From Phocaeicola salanitronis DSM 18170 (GTDB lineage Bacteria; Bacteroidota; Bacteroidia; Bacteroidales; Bacteroidaceae), in contig NC_015164.1 in assembly GCF_000190575.1 (NCBI RefSeq), positions 2,992,001 to 3,056,000 on the forward strand: a DNA stretch of 64,000 nt, given 5' to 3'. The number at the start of each line of letters is the position of its first letter. Within the stretch, counting starts at the first letter, position 1. Below the pieces are notes generated by a model. It was given only the letters and a program-made list of their open reading frames with translations. It did not search any database and was not told the DNA's origin. A program made the position numbers and the translations under genes. Of the stretch, positions 34,230 to 43,243 are shown one piece after another.

Positions 34230-37200
34230 TCATTCAGCTTGGTTGCCCTGCTGCTTATAGTGCAACGGAGAGACGCCGTAATAAGACTTAAAGACCGTAG
34301 TCAGATATTGAGGTGTTCCGAATCCGACCCTATAACTCACTTCAGCAACCGTAATATGATCGTCACGCAACAACAAGGCGGCTTGTTCTATACGTATTTT
34401 CCGGATATACTCCTTAGGCGAACAGCCTGCAAGGGCATTTACCCTCTGGTAAAACTTTGTACGCCCATACCCCATGGCTTTCGCCAGACGATCGACATTC
34501 AAATCAGTTTCGCTCAAATGCTCCTTTATATACGCATCAAGCTTAAGCATAAACTCACGGTCACGCTCTTCGATGATAAGTTCCGGCATTTTTACTTTCT
34601 GCTCCACTTCCACCTGCGAATAGCTCACCTTCAACTGTTCGTGCCTTTGCAAGATGCTGACGCACTGAACAACCAATTCGCGTGTAGAAAAAGGTTTCGC
34701 CATATACACGTCCGCTCCCGATGATATGCCCTTAATACGCCCTTCCATGCCATCAACGGCGGTCAGCATAATCACCGGCAAATACTTATAAGCACTGTGG
34801 CGTATGTGCCTCAGCAAGCCAATACCATCAAGATTAGGCATCACACAATCTGTTACTACCAAATCGGGCAACTGGTCATGAAGCATAGCGACCGCTTCTT
34901 TTCCGTCATTCGCTGTACGGACATGGAAATAATCACTTAATTCAGCCGCAAGAAAATCCTGAGTATCACGGTCATCTTCTACAACCAGCACAGTATAGCC
35001 GTTAAGGAATGTGCCATTTACGGCAACCGGATGTTTGGAAAGGACATCACCATCAGCGGTTTTGCCATCAATAAGCGGCGACTGATACATGAACTCTTCA
35101 GGTTTATATACCGATTTATCTAAAGGAAGAGTCAGCACAAATGTCGCGCCCGAAGGCTGGTTTTCAGTATCATGGAATGTCAGGGTTCCATGATGTGTCT
35201 GTACAAGTTCAGCGGTAAGGTTTAGCCCGATGCCCATCGAATCACCATTCATCATGGAATGATTGAAACGCTTGAACAAATCAGCACGCTTCTCCTGCGG
35301 CACACCAATGCCATTATCCGCCACTTCCACCACCAGATTTTGCATCTCCAGCCTGACAGCCAACGTAATCTTTCCTCCGACAGGCGTATATTTGAAAGCA
35401 TTGCTTAACAGATTGTACGCGATTTTATCAACATATCCTTTATCGATATACATATCACAATGCGTCAGAGAACATATAAACTCGTAATGGATATCCCGGC
35501 TTTCCGCCTTATCGCAAAACGCCTGCCAAATAGCATACAAGAAAGGAATGGCATCCGTCTTCTCCAAACGCAATTCCAAACAATTGTTCTCCATTCGCCG
35601 GAACTCCATTAACTGGTCAATCAGACGACGCAACCTCTCTACGTTACGGCGCATGATAGCAGCAGAAGGAAGCAATGACTCAGGCATATTGCCACTATTG
35701 AGCAATTTATCTATCGAGGCATGAATCAACGTAAGCGGGGTACGGAACTCGTGAGATATGTTCGTAAAGAATTTCAGCCGGTATTCTGTTGACATTTTTT
35801 CGGCCTGTGCCTTTTCCCGGAGAGCCAGGGCACGTTGCCGGTTGTAATAAACGACACAGCAAACGGTCATGACTATTACAAACAGCAGCAACCGGAACCA
35901 CCAAGCCGCATACCAAGGGGCTGCAATATGTATACTGACAATGCGCTCTGAAACCTTTCCTGAAGGAGTGGAGGCACGTACCCTAAATACATAGCTGCCC
36001 GAAGGAAGATTACGGTAAGATGCAAAATTCAGATTGTCGCTGACATACCATTGATTGTCATAACCTTCGAGCATATAACTGTAGCGGGTCGTATGACGAT
36101 AAGACAGGTCTGAAAAATAAATCGAAAAAGAAGTTTCATGACTCCGCAGATTCAAGTCGGAAACCTGTTTCCATCTGCCCCCTTCTTCACCGTTTGACAA
36201 ATCAGGATATATTGTGTTCCCGTTTACCTCGATATCGGTTATAACCAATCTGCCACAATCATTCTGAACGAGCATATTCTCTTCATTCACAATGACAATG
36301 CCGTCACACGTACCGAAAGCCATACGTCCGCCGCTAAGTTCAGCTGCACAATTGTTTTGATAAATGTTCCGCAAATAACGAGTTTCAAATCGCAGACAGG
36401 CGACCGGCTCGCCACCCCGCCGATAATAATACAGTCCATTTTCTGTCCCAATCCATATATTATCGCGACCGTCACATGCCAGCACCTGAATCTTGTTGTT
36501 CACAAGCTGGCTGTTTTCAATGCGATAAAAAACAGGACCATTCAGATGCGCTTCCGCCGAATTTTCCGCATAGAAAAGACCTTCGCTTGCCGTACCAATC
36601 CAAACCCGATGCTGCCGGTCCTCAACAAGGCTGTTTACACGATTACCGCCCATGGATTTGCCACCGAAGGAATATACTTTATATGCTTGTGGATTGACCA
36701 CCAACGAATCCGGATTGAAAACAATGACACCTATAGTCGTAGCAACCCATATATTATTTAAATAATCTGACATCATACAACGTACACCGAACTTTCCGGT
36801 TTCTTGGAAGAAATGACGGAATGTATAGGAAACCCTTCCTTTTTCACCGACAACCGGCACAGCCAAATCGAACAGGCTATCAGAACCTCCCACCCAAATA
36901 CGGTTACAATGGTCATAGATTGCCGTGACAATCCGGTCGGAACCTATTGAACGGCTGTCGGATGCATCATGACGATAACACATTCCGTTCAAGAACAAGC
37001 CATTGTTGCGCGTTCCTATCCACGTCACACTGTCCGGAGTAATTCCGGCAGTCAGGTATTCAAGTCCTTCCGGAAAATCTTTACCAAGACTAGCAAGCTG
37101 TGTACTGTCGGTTAAAGCACATATCCTGCCACCATCATTTGCCACCAGTATCCTGCCATCACAAAGTTTGGACAGAACTTTTATTTCATTCGAATTTATA

Positions 37201-38108
37201 AGGTCGCCAGACAATCCCATATTGACTATCCGGCACTTTGCTTCTTCACTTTCAAGCCTCGCTATGCCACTCCGATTGAATGCAAGCCATATAGCCCCGT
37301 CCTCCGACATCGTCATACTGACAATAAAATTGCTTGTCATAAATGACGGAGAGTTTTCGGACGTAAAATGTTCCGAAACTTCCGTATCAAGATTATAGAT
37401 GAAAAAGCCATTGCCATTAGTCGATATCCACACTAATCCATCCGGAGTGGTTATGACATTTATTTTGTAATCCTGATGCAGCCGCATCATATCATCTGAG
37501 ACTACTTTCAATGAAAAACTTTCCGTTTGTCTTCCTGCCCGAATATAATGAATTTTTCCCGTCAAAGGATTATATTTAATCTGATTGCCACAATTGTCTG
37601 AAAACTGATTCGGAGCGGTTGCCCGTGCTATCATCTTCATAGCCATTTCTGACGTACAAGGTTCAAACAGGTAAGTACCGGTGTTGAATAATACAAATTG
37701 CCAACCGCTACAACGGATAAGCAACTTACCGTTTCCGACATTCTCAATGCTTTCAATATGATTGTTTGGCAACAACTCCCCATTACCTTCTGTAGCCCGC
37801 ACATAATGAAAATACCGATAACCATCATACCTGTATAGTCCGTACAATGACCCAAACCACATATAGCCTTCATCATCTTGAACGATGCAACGGATATTAT
37901 TATCCGGTAATCCGTTTTCAAACGTAATCTTCTTACCAACAATATCGAACCGGGCACTGACTGGAAGTGAAAACATCGCCAATAAAGCAAATAAGGAAAG
38001 CCTGCCACAAACGCCAGCCAATAAATCTAAAAATACAGTCATGGCAAGCGAGAAGAAATACTTCACGCCCCCGTATTCTGATGTCTTATATGTTTTAGCC
38101 CCTGCCAT
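34230..38108 (-). CDS. Hybrid two-component system sensor/regulator (HTCS)
   Basis: This 1292-residue inner-membrane protein combines a periplasmic sensor with a full phosphorelay. An N-terminal signal or helix is followed by a beta-propeller sensor of about 14 ligand-binding repeats with WFGSLYGLYRYD-like motifs (about 50-640). A Y_Y_Y domain (about 660-725) and a membrane helix near 735-755 follow. Then come HisKA with the phosphoacceptor His near 786 in NISHEFRTPLT, HATPase, a receiver (VVEDD near 1043, Asp near 1086 in VVTDCVMPNLD) and a C-terminal AraC-type HTH (about 1190-1290). An internal ATG at 38042 (MTVFLDLLAG) gives a cleaner signal sequence and may be the true start. It probably controls the adjacent GH2 gene and possibly the pectin genes. 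Confidence 0.93.
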   Translation of the reverse strand: MAGAKTYKTSEYGGVKYFFSLAMTVFLDLLAGVCGRLSLFALLAMFSLPVSARFDIVGKKITFENGLPDNNIRCIVQDDEGYMWFGSLYGLYRYDGYRYFHYVRATEGNGELLPNNHIESIENVGNGKLLIRCSGWQFVLFNTGTYLFEPCTSEMAMKMIARATAPNQFSDNCGNQIKYNPLTGKIHYIRAGRQTESFSLKVVSDDMMRLHQDYKINVITTPDGLVWISTNGNGFFIYNLDTEVSEHFTSENSPSFMTSNFIVSMTMSEDGAIWLAFNRSGIARLESEEAKCRIVNMGLSGDLINSNEIKVLSKLCDGRILVANDGGRICALTDSTQLASLGKDFPEGLEYLTAGITPDSVTWIGTRNNGLFLNGMCYRHDASDSRSIGSDRIVTAIYDHCNRIWVGGSDSLFDLAVPVVGEKGRVSYTFRHFFQETGKFGVRCMMSDYLNNIWVATTIGVIVFNPDSLVVNPQAYKVYSFGGKSMGGNRVNSLVEDRQHRVWIGTASEGLFYAENSAEAHLNGPVFYRIENSQLVNNKIQVLACDGRDNIWIGTENGLYYYRRGGEPVACLRFETRYLRNIYQNNCAAELSGGRMAFGTCDGIVIVNEENMLVQNDCGRLVITDIEVNGNTIYPDLSNGEEGGRWKQVSDLNLRSHETSFSIYFSDLSYRHTTRYSYMLEGYDNQWYVSDNLNFASYRNLPSGSYVFRVRASTPSGKVSERIVSIHIAAPWYAAWWFRLLLFVIVMTVCCVVYYNRQRALALREKAQAEKMSTEYRLKFFTNISHEFRTPLTLIHASIDKLLNSGNMPESLLPSAAIMRRNVERLRRLIDQLMEFRRMENNCLELRLEKTDAIPFLYAIWQAFCDKAESRDIHYEFICSLTHCDMYIDKGYVDKIAYNLLSNAFKYTPVGGKITLAVRLEMQNLVVEVADNGIGVPQEKRADLFKRFNHSMMNGDSMGIGLNLTAELVQTHHGTLTFHDTENQPSGATFVLTLPLDKSVYKPEEFMYQSPLIDGKTADGDVLSKHPVAVNGTFLNGYTVLVVEDDRDTQDFLAAELSDYFHVRTANDGKEAVAMLHDQLPDLVVTDCVMPNLDGIGLLRHIRHSAYKYLPVIMLTAVDGMEGRIKGISSGADVYMAKPFSTRELVVQCVSILQRHEQLKVSYSQVEVEQKVKMPELIIEERDREFMLKLDAYIKEHLSETDLNVDRLAKAMGYGRTKFYQRVNALAGCSPKEYIRKIRIEQAALLLRDDHITVAEVSYRVGFGTPQYLTTVFKSYYGVSPLHYKQQGNQAE

Positions 38109-38259
38109 GATTTCATTCCATTAAACTATATGCTTTTCGATTATCATGTTATCAGCATTGCAAATTTATGAAAATAAGTTTCACAATCCATAAACTTGTA
38201 CAATCTTATAACAAAACGGACATTATCATAACAGGGAATGATTAGGGTTAACCCTTATA

Positions 38260-39468
38260 TTATGCTTCTTTTTTAGTTTCCTTAAGAAACCGTGCCAAAT
38301 CGTTTCCCGACGGATGCTGGTACACACGTAAGCCAAACCGGGGCAGCACGGCAATGAAATGATTGAAGACCTCGTTCTGAATGCCTTCATAGGCAAGCCA
38401 CTCCGTTGTCTGCGTGAAACAATAGAACTCCAGCGGAAGCCCCTCGGGAGTGGGCTGCATCTGGCGCACCATAATCATCATATCCTGATGAATACGGGGA
38501 TGCGCATGCAGGTATTCCAGCGCATATCTCCGGAACACTTCCAGGTTCACCACCGGTTCTGCCCCTTCTTCGGGCATGCCGATCCACCCTTTTTCTGCAA
38601 AAGCCTCCATTTCATCACCGGTGCAGAAGCGGATGGTGGTCATATCGATATTGAGCGAACGCTTGATGCGCCTTCCTCCCGTCTCCCACATCCCGCGCCA
38701 GTTCTGGAACGAATCGCTCACCAAGGCATACGGGGGAATGGTGGTGATGGTCTTGTCGAAGTTCTGCACCTTCACCGTGGTGAGCGACACTTCTTTCACA
38801 AACCCGTCGGCACCGTATTTCGCCATCGTGACCCAGTCGCCCGGACGCAGCATGTCGTTCGCCGAGAGCTGTACGCCAGCCACCAGCCCGAGGATGCTGT
38901 CTTTGAATATCAGCATCAGCACTGCCGCCGAAGCACCCAGTCCGGCAAGTATGGTAGCGGCATTCTGGTCGATGAGGATGCTGATTATCAGAATCAGGCC
39001 TACACAAAAAGCAAGAATGCTCACCATCTGGTAAATTCCTTTCAGCGGGCGGTAACGCAAGGTTTCATGCTCGTTCGAAATTTCATAAAGCGACTTCAAG
39101 AATGCGTTGACCAGCATCAGCGTTGTGACCACCAGGTAAATAAGGCATGCTTTCAACAGGATGGTAAGCACGTAGGGATAGCCATCGAAAGCGAAAGGCA
39201 GCAGCAGGTAAAAGATGATAGGCGGAATCATCCGGGAGAAACTGTGCAGCATGTCATCGTTGAACAGGTAATCGTCCCATTTCGCCTTCGTCTTTGCCGT
39301 CAGCTTGCGCACCGCCGGAATCAGCGCATGACGGAATAACTTCGTCACGATGTACGAAACCAGCAATATAGCCAATATCAATATCACACGTGTCGTCCAG
39401 TCCAGATTCGACTTGTCGATGCCCATTTCCATCAAGACACGGGCGATTTCTTCATCTATATGTTCCAT
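38260..39468 (-). CDS. MscS-family mechanosensitive channel
   Basis: This 402-residue inner-membrane protein belongs to the small-conductance mechanosensitive channel family. Several N-terminal helices precede the pore helix and the MscS beta domain. AATILAGLGASAAVLMLIFKDSILGLVAGVQL forms the pore-lining TM3-like segment (quoted in part: LGASAAVLMLIFKDSILG) and NDMLRPGDWV begins the cytosolic cage. It releases ions under osmotic downshock. I chose the ATG at 39468. An upstream GTG (39516) lies inside a palindromic repeat, so the 16-residue extension is unlikely. It stands alone. Confidence 0.88.
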   Translation of the reverse strand: MEHIDEEIARVLMEMGIDKSNLDWTTRVILILAILLVSYIVTKLFRHALIPAVRKLTAKTKAKWDDYLFNDDMLHSFSRMIPPIIFYLLLPFAFDGYPYVLTILLKACLIYLVVTTLMLVNAFLKSLYEISNEHETLRYRPLKGIYQMVSILAFCVGLILIISILIDQNAATILAGLGASAAVLMLIFKDSILGLVAGVQLSANDMLRPGDWVTMAKYGADGFVKEVSLTTVKVQNFDKTITTIPPYALVSDSFQNWRGMWETGGRRIKRSLNIDMTTIRFCTGDEMEAFAEKGWIGMPEEGAEPVVNLEVFRRYALEYLHAHPRIHQDMMIMVRQMQPTPEGLPLEFYCFTQTTEWLAYEGIQNEVFNHFIAVLPRFGLRVYQHPSGNDLARFLKETKKEA

Positions 39469-39509
39469 ATAAGTTTTTGAGTTTTTAAGTTCTTGCTTTA
39501 CAGATATGC

Positions 39510-39650
39510 TTGTCACGCCGGATTTGCAATCCGGCGTAATTAAAGAATCGGATTTTTAATCCGAAACCGTTTGCCGATGCGGATTGCAAATCCGCGAATC
39601 CAATTACGCTGGATTACAAATCCAGCGTGACAAGATCCAGCGTGACAAGC
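39510..39650. repeat. Four-hairpin intergenic repeat, family C copy 1
   Basis: Four consecutive mini-palindromes built on GGATTTGCAATCC, GGATTTTTAATCC, GGATTGCAAATCC and GGATTACAAATCC, bordered by GTCACGC and GCGTGAC. Two related elements occur at 50427-50553 and 60000-60103. It fills most of the 321-bp gap between the MscS and thioredoxin genes. The rest of the gap holds only a minus-strand TATATTTG (39731-39724), possibly the MscS promoter. Confidence 0.8.
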
Positions 39651-39789
39651 AAGAAGCTGGCGTATTCGGGCGTATGCGATACGCCCCTACATGGGCTTCT
39701 GTAAGTTTTTGCTTTTAACGAGGCAAATATACGAAGCTTTTTTCATATATTTATCCACGAAAAGACGTATAACCTGTTAAGATTCGCTT

Positions 39790-40320
39790 ATGACACACAT
39801 TTATTACTGCATTTTATGGGGAATCTGCCTCATCCTGGCCGGCTGTATCCGCGACGATGCGGCATACGGCGAGGCGGGCATTGTGACGGGCGACACGCTG
39901 CCTGAATTTCAGGTAGAATTGGACAACGGCTCCATGCTTGCCACTTCCGACCTTCAAGGCAAGGTGTCAGTACTGGTATTCTTCCATACCGGATGCCCTG
40001 ATTGCCAACAGGAGCTTCCGGTCATCCAGCAACTGTACGACTTGTACCGGGCCAACGATTCAGTCGCCATCTATTGCATCAGCCGTGAAGAGGCGGCGGA
40101 GGAAATCGAAGCTTATTGGCAAGCCCATGGCCTGACCCTCCCCTATTCGGCGCAAGAAAGCCGGAGCGTGTACAACCTGTTTTCGGGGCAAGGCATCCCG
40201 CGGGTGTACGTATCCGACAAGAGCCTGCAAGTCTACAGCACGTATTCGGACAACCCGATAGCCGGACTGGATGAGCTTACGGAAGACGTGGAGGCATTAA
40301 GGATGAAAAACAAAGAATGA
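39790..40320 (+). CDS. TlpA-like thioredoxin-fold lipoprotein
   Basis: This 176-residue protein has a lipoprotein signal (LILAGC, Cys at about 18). A thioredoxin fold of the TlpA/ResA/AhpC-TSA type follows, with the redox motif CPDC in FFHTGCPDCQQELPV (about 70-84) and the cis-Pro segment GIPRVYV. It is likely a periplasmic or outer-membrane-anchored thiol-disulfide reductase. The partner is not evident; a promoter and the etf operon follow. CPDC is an unusual active-site dipeptide (most TlpA proteins have CxPC-type sites). Confidence 0.85.
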   Translation: MTHIYYCILWGICLILAGCIRDDAAYGEAGIVTGDTLPEFQVELDNGSMLATSDLQGKVSVLVFFHTGCPDCQQELPVIQQLYDLYRANDSVAIYCISREEAAEEIEAYWQAHGLTLPYSAQESRSVYNLFSGQGIPRVYVSDKSLQVYSTYSDNPIAGLDELTEDVEALRMKNKE

Positions 40321-40420
40321 ACATCCGCATTTCCCCAAACCGGTAGGGGATAATTGGAATATTCTATTAAATTAATCGTTAATAGTGAACAGTTCATGGT
40401 GAAAAAACGAATGGTTTCAT

Positions 40421-40428
40421 TAACTTTG
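40421..40428 (+). promoter_or_regulatory. -7 box of the etfB operon
   Basis: TAACTTTG matches TAnnTTTG, 42 bp before the etfB ATG. No TTTG is present at the usual -33 position. Confidence 0.45.
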
Positions 40429-40470
40429 CCGACAACTAATTAAATTACTAATACCAAAATAAATAATCAA

Positions 40471-41358
40471 ATGAGTTTGAAAATTGTAGTTTTGGCAAAA
40501 CAAGTACCCGACACGCGTTGCGTAGGGAAAGATGCCATGAATGCCGACGGCACCATCAACCGTGCGGCGCTTCCGGCGATATTCAACCCGGAAGACCTGA
40601 ATGCCCTTGAACAGGCACTCCGACTGAAAGACACGCATCCCGGTTCTACCGTCACCATCCTGACCATGGGGCCCGGACGTGCAGCCGAAATCATCCGCGA
40701 AGGCTTATACAGAGGAGCCGACAACGGATACTTATTGACCGACCGTGCTTTTGCCGGCGCCGACACGCTTGCCACTTCGTATGCCCTTGCCACTGCTATC
40801 CGCAAGATTGGCGAGTATGACCTTATCATCGGCGGACGGCAGGCCATCGACGGCGATACGGCGCAGGTAGGCCCGCAAGTGGCAGAGAAGTTAGGATTGC
40901 CGCAGGTCACTTACGTAGAAGAAATCGAAGAGGTAAGCGGCAAGGCTATCCGTGTGAAACGCCACATCGACGGAGGCGTGGAAACCGTGGAAGCCCCGCT
41001 CCCCATCGTATTGACCGTAAACGGAAGCGCGGCGCCCTGTCGCCCGCGTAACGCCAAACTGGTGATGAAATACAAACGCGCCTTAGGCGGACAGGAAAAA
41101 GCAGCCCTGACCAAAGACGGAGCAGCCCTTCCCTATGCAGACCAGTACGAGAAACATCCTTACCTGAACATCACCGAATGGAGCGTGGCAGACGTGAACG
41201 GCGACACGAAACAATGCGGCCTGTCGGGGTCTCCCACGAAGGTGAAGAAGATTGAGAACATCATCTTCCAGGCAAAGGAAAGCAAGACCCTGACGGGAAG
41301 CGACGCGGATGTAGAAAACCTGATTGTTGAACTGTTGGCTAACCATACTATCGGATAA
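40471..41358 (+). CDS. etfB: Electron transfer flavoprotein beta subunit
   Basis: This 295-residue cytoplasmic protein is the AMP- and FAD-associated EtfB/FixA subunit. It carries electrons with EtfA between acyl-CoA dehydrogenase and a quinone reductase or other acceptor. Family features are KQVPDTRCVG, NPEDLNALEQAL, GRQAIDGDTAQVGPQVAEKL and VKRHIDGGVETVE. etfA begins 4 bp after its stop. It is in an operon that also contains an acyl-CoA dehydrogenase gene. Confidence 0.95.
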   Translation: MSLKIVVLAKQVPDTRCVGKDAMNADGTINRAALPAIFNPEDLNALEQALRLKDTHPGSTVTILTMGPGRAAEIIREGLYRGADNGYLLTDRAFAGADTLATSYALATAIRKIGEYDLIIGGRQAIDGDTAQVGPQVAEKLGLPQVTYVEEIEEVSGKAIRVKRHIDGGVETVEAPLPIVLTVNGSAAPCRPRNAKLVMKYKRALGGQEKAALTKDGAALPYADQYEKHPYLNITEWSVADVNGDTKQCGLSGSPTKVKKIENIIFQAKESKTLTGSDADVENLIVELLANHTIG

Positions 41359-41362
41359 GACT

Positions 41363-42382
41363 ATGAATAATGTATTTGTATATTGTGAGATGGACGGCAC
41401 GCATGTTGCCGACGTCAGCCTCGAACTGTTAACGAAAGGCCGTAAACTGGCGAACGAATTAGGATGCCAACTGGAAGCCATCTGTGCGGGAAGCGGACTT
41501 GACAGTGTAGAAAAGCAAGTGCTCCCCTACGGCGCAGACCGTGTGCACGTATTCGATGCACCGGGATTGTACCCTTACACTTCCCTGCCCCATACCTCTA
41601 TCTTGGTGAACCTTTTCAAAGAAGAAAAGCCTCAAATCTGCCTGATGGGCGCTACGGTCATCGGACGCGACTTGGGCCCGCGCGTATCTTCTGCCCTGAC
41701 CAGCGGACTGACCGCCGACTGTACCCAGCTGGAGATAGGCGACCACGAAGACAAGAAGAATGGTGTCACCTATAAGAACCTGTTGTACCAAATCCGTCCG
41801 GCATTCGGAGGAAACATCGTTGCCACCATCGTCAACCCCGAACACCGTCCGCAGATGGCTACGGTGCGTGAGGGCGTGATGAAGAAAGAAATCCTCGACG
41901 AGAATTATCAGGGTGAAGTCATCCGCCACGATGTAGCGAAGTTCGTCCCCGAAACCGACTATGTGGTAAAGGTCATCGACCGCCACGTGGAAAAGGCGAA
42001 ACACAACCTGAAAGGCTCGCCCATCGTTGTAGCCGGCGGTTACGGCATGGGAAGCAAGGAAGGCTTCGACATGCTTTTCGAGCTGGCTAAAGAACTGCAC
42101 GCCGAAGTGGGCGCTAGCCGTGCAGCCGTAGACGCAGGTTTCTGCGACCACGACCGCCAGATAGGCCAGACCGGCGTAACGGTTCATCCGAAACTCTACA
42201 TTGCCTGCGGCATCTCCGGACAAATCCAGCACATCGCCGGCATGCAGGACGCAGGCATCATCATCTCGGTGAACAGCGACCCGAACGCGCCAATCAACAC
42301 AATTGCTGATTATGTGATTAACGGGACGGTGGAAGAGGTCATTCCGAAGATGATTAAGTATTATAAGAAAAATAGCAAATAA
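41363..42382 (+). CDS. etfA: Electron transfer flavoprotein alpha subunit
   Basis: This 339-residue EtfA/FixB subunit binds the redox FAD. The C-terminal FAD-binding block is clear: GASRAAVDAGFCDHDRQIG, then QTGVTVHPKLYIACGISG and QHIAGM. The N-terminal domain carries GATVIGRDLGPRVSSALTSG. I chose ATG 41363, 4 bp after etfB, which gives the expected N terminus MNNVFVYCE. It pairs with EtfB and probably accepts electrons from the acyl-CoA dehydrogenase at 43244. Confidence 0.95.
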   Translation: MNNVFVYCEMDGTHVADVSLELLTKGRKLANELGCQLEAICAGSGLDSVEKQVLPYGADRVHVFDAPGLYPYTSLPHTSILVNLFKEEKPQICLMGATVIGRDLGPRVSSALTSGLTADCTQLEIGDHEDKKNGVTYKNLLYQIRPAFGGNIVATIVNPEHRPQMATVREGVMKKEILDENYQGEVIRHDVAKFVPETDYVVKVIDRHVEKAKHNLKGSPIVVAGGYGMGSKEGFDMLFELAKELHAEVGASRAAVDAGFCDHDRQIGQTGVTVHPKLYIACGISGQIQHIAGMQDAGIIISVNSDPNAPINTIADYVINGTVEEVIPKMIKYYKKNSK

Positions 42383-42396
42383 AATCTGAGGAGACA

Positions 42397-43221
42397 ATGA
42401 GAAACATAGGTATATTCGGAATGCTTTTCTTCTTTGCCCTTTCCGCCTTTTCGCAAGACACCATCTATTTGGACAAACAAAAGAGATGGATTGATGATAA
42501 GGATAAAGCACATCAATACTGCATTCGGAAAGAACTTGGAAAGAACGACATCGAAGTGACCTTTTATAATATGGGAGACACCTTGCTACGCGTCCAGCAT
42601 TATGCCGCTTTTACCAAAGAGCCCAAAGGGCGCATCTTGCACGGAGAATCTGTCCTGTATTATGCGAATGGCCAGCCTTCCGAAATATACCACGACCAGA
42701 ACGGGAAAAGACACGGTAAATACCAGCGTTTCTATGAAGACGGACAACTGAAATACGAATGCCTGTTCATAGAAGGGAAACGAGAACGCAACGTAAAAAT
42801 GTATTACCCCAATGGGGCACTTTGGCGCATCGAGCAATTCAGCAAAGGCCGTTCTATGGGCGGTCATGTTTTCGATGAATCCGGAAAAGAAGCGGACTTC
42901 TATCCTTCTGAACGGAACGGTTTTCCCGGAGGAAGTGTAGCGATGCTGAAATTCATTGCCAAGCATCTTCACTATCCCAAAGAAGCCGTACGGGAAAAAG
43001 CGCAAGGCAAGGTAATCATTGAATTAAAATTCGATGAAGAAGGGCATATCAAAAGCTATGAAATCCTTCCGCAAAGCATCGAGCATCCCTTGTTGCGTAA
43101 AGAAGCATCCCGTTTGGTCGAAGAAGATATGATGCCCCTGAAATGGGAACGTCCCGTACAATTCGGCGAGTTCCGCAACTCTGTCAAGTTTCCCATTGTA
43201 TTCAGAATCAGAAAATCTTAA
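42397..43221 (+). CDS. Secreted MORN-repeat protein with TonB C-terminal domain
   Basis: This 274-residue protein has a signal peptide (about 1-19, ending SAFSQ). Several MORN/YwqK-type repeats (HGESVLYYANGQPSEIY, HGKYQRFYEDGQLKYE and VKMYYPNGALWRIE) lie at about 75-160. A TonB-family C-terminal domain (about 185-270) follows, with YPKEAVREKAQGKVIIELKFDEEG. There is no N-terminal membrane anchor as in true TonB. The function is unknown. It lies in the middle of the etfB-etfA-acyl-CoA dehydrogenase run (14 and 22 bp gaps), which is an unexpected place for an envelope protein. Confidence 0.8.
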   Translation: MRNIGIFGMLFFFALSAFSQDTIYLDKQKRWIDDKDKAHQYCIRKELGKNDIEVTFYNMGDTLLRVQHYAAFTKEPKGRILHGESVLYYANGQPSEIYHDQNGKRHGKYQRFYEDGQLKYECLFIEGKRERNVKMYYPNGALWRIEQFSKGRSMGGHVFDESGKEADFYPSERNGFPGGSVAMLKFIAKHLHYPKEAVREKAQGKVIIELKFDEEGHIKSYEILPQSIEHPLLRKEASRLVEEDMMPLKWERPVQFGEFRNSVKFPIVFRIRKS

Positions 43222-43243
43222 CTCCTAAAAAGACAAAAAAACT

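Noticed and set aside
39469..39516. Extended N terminus for the MscS-family gene from GTG 39516
   Set aside because: The start lies inside a family C repeat and the extra 16 residues have no family counterpart.
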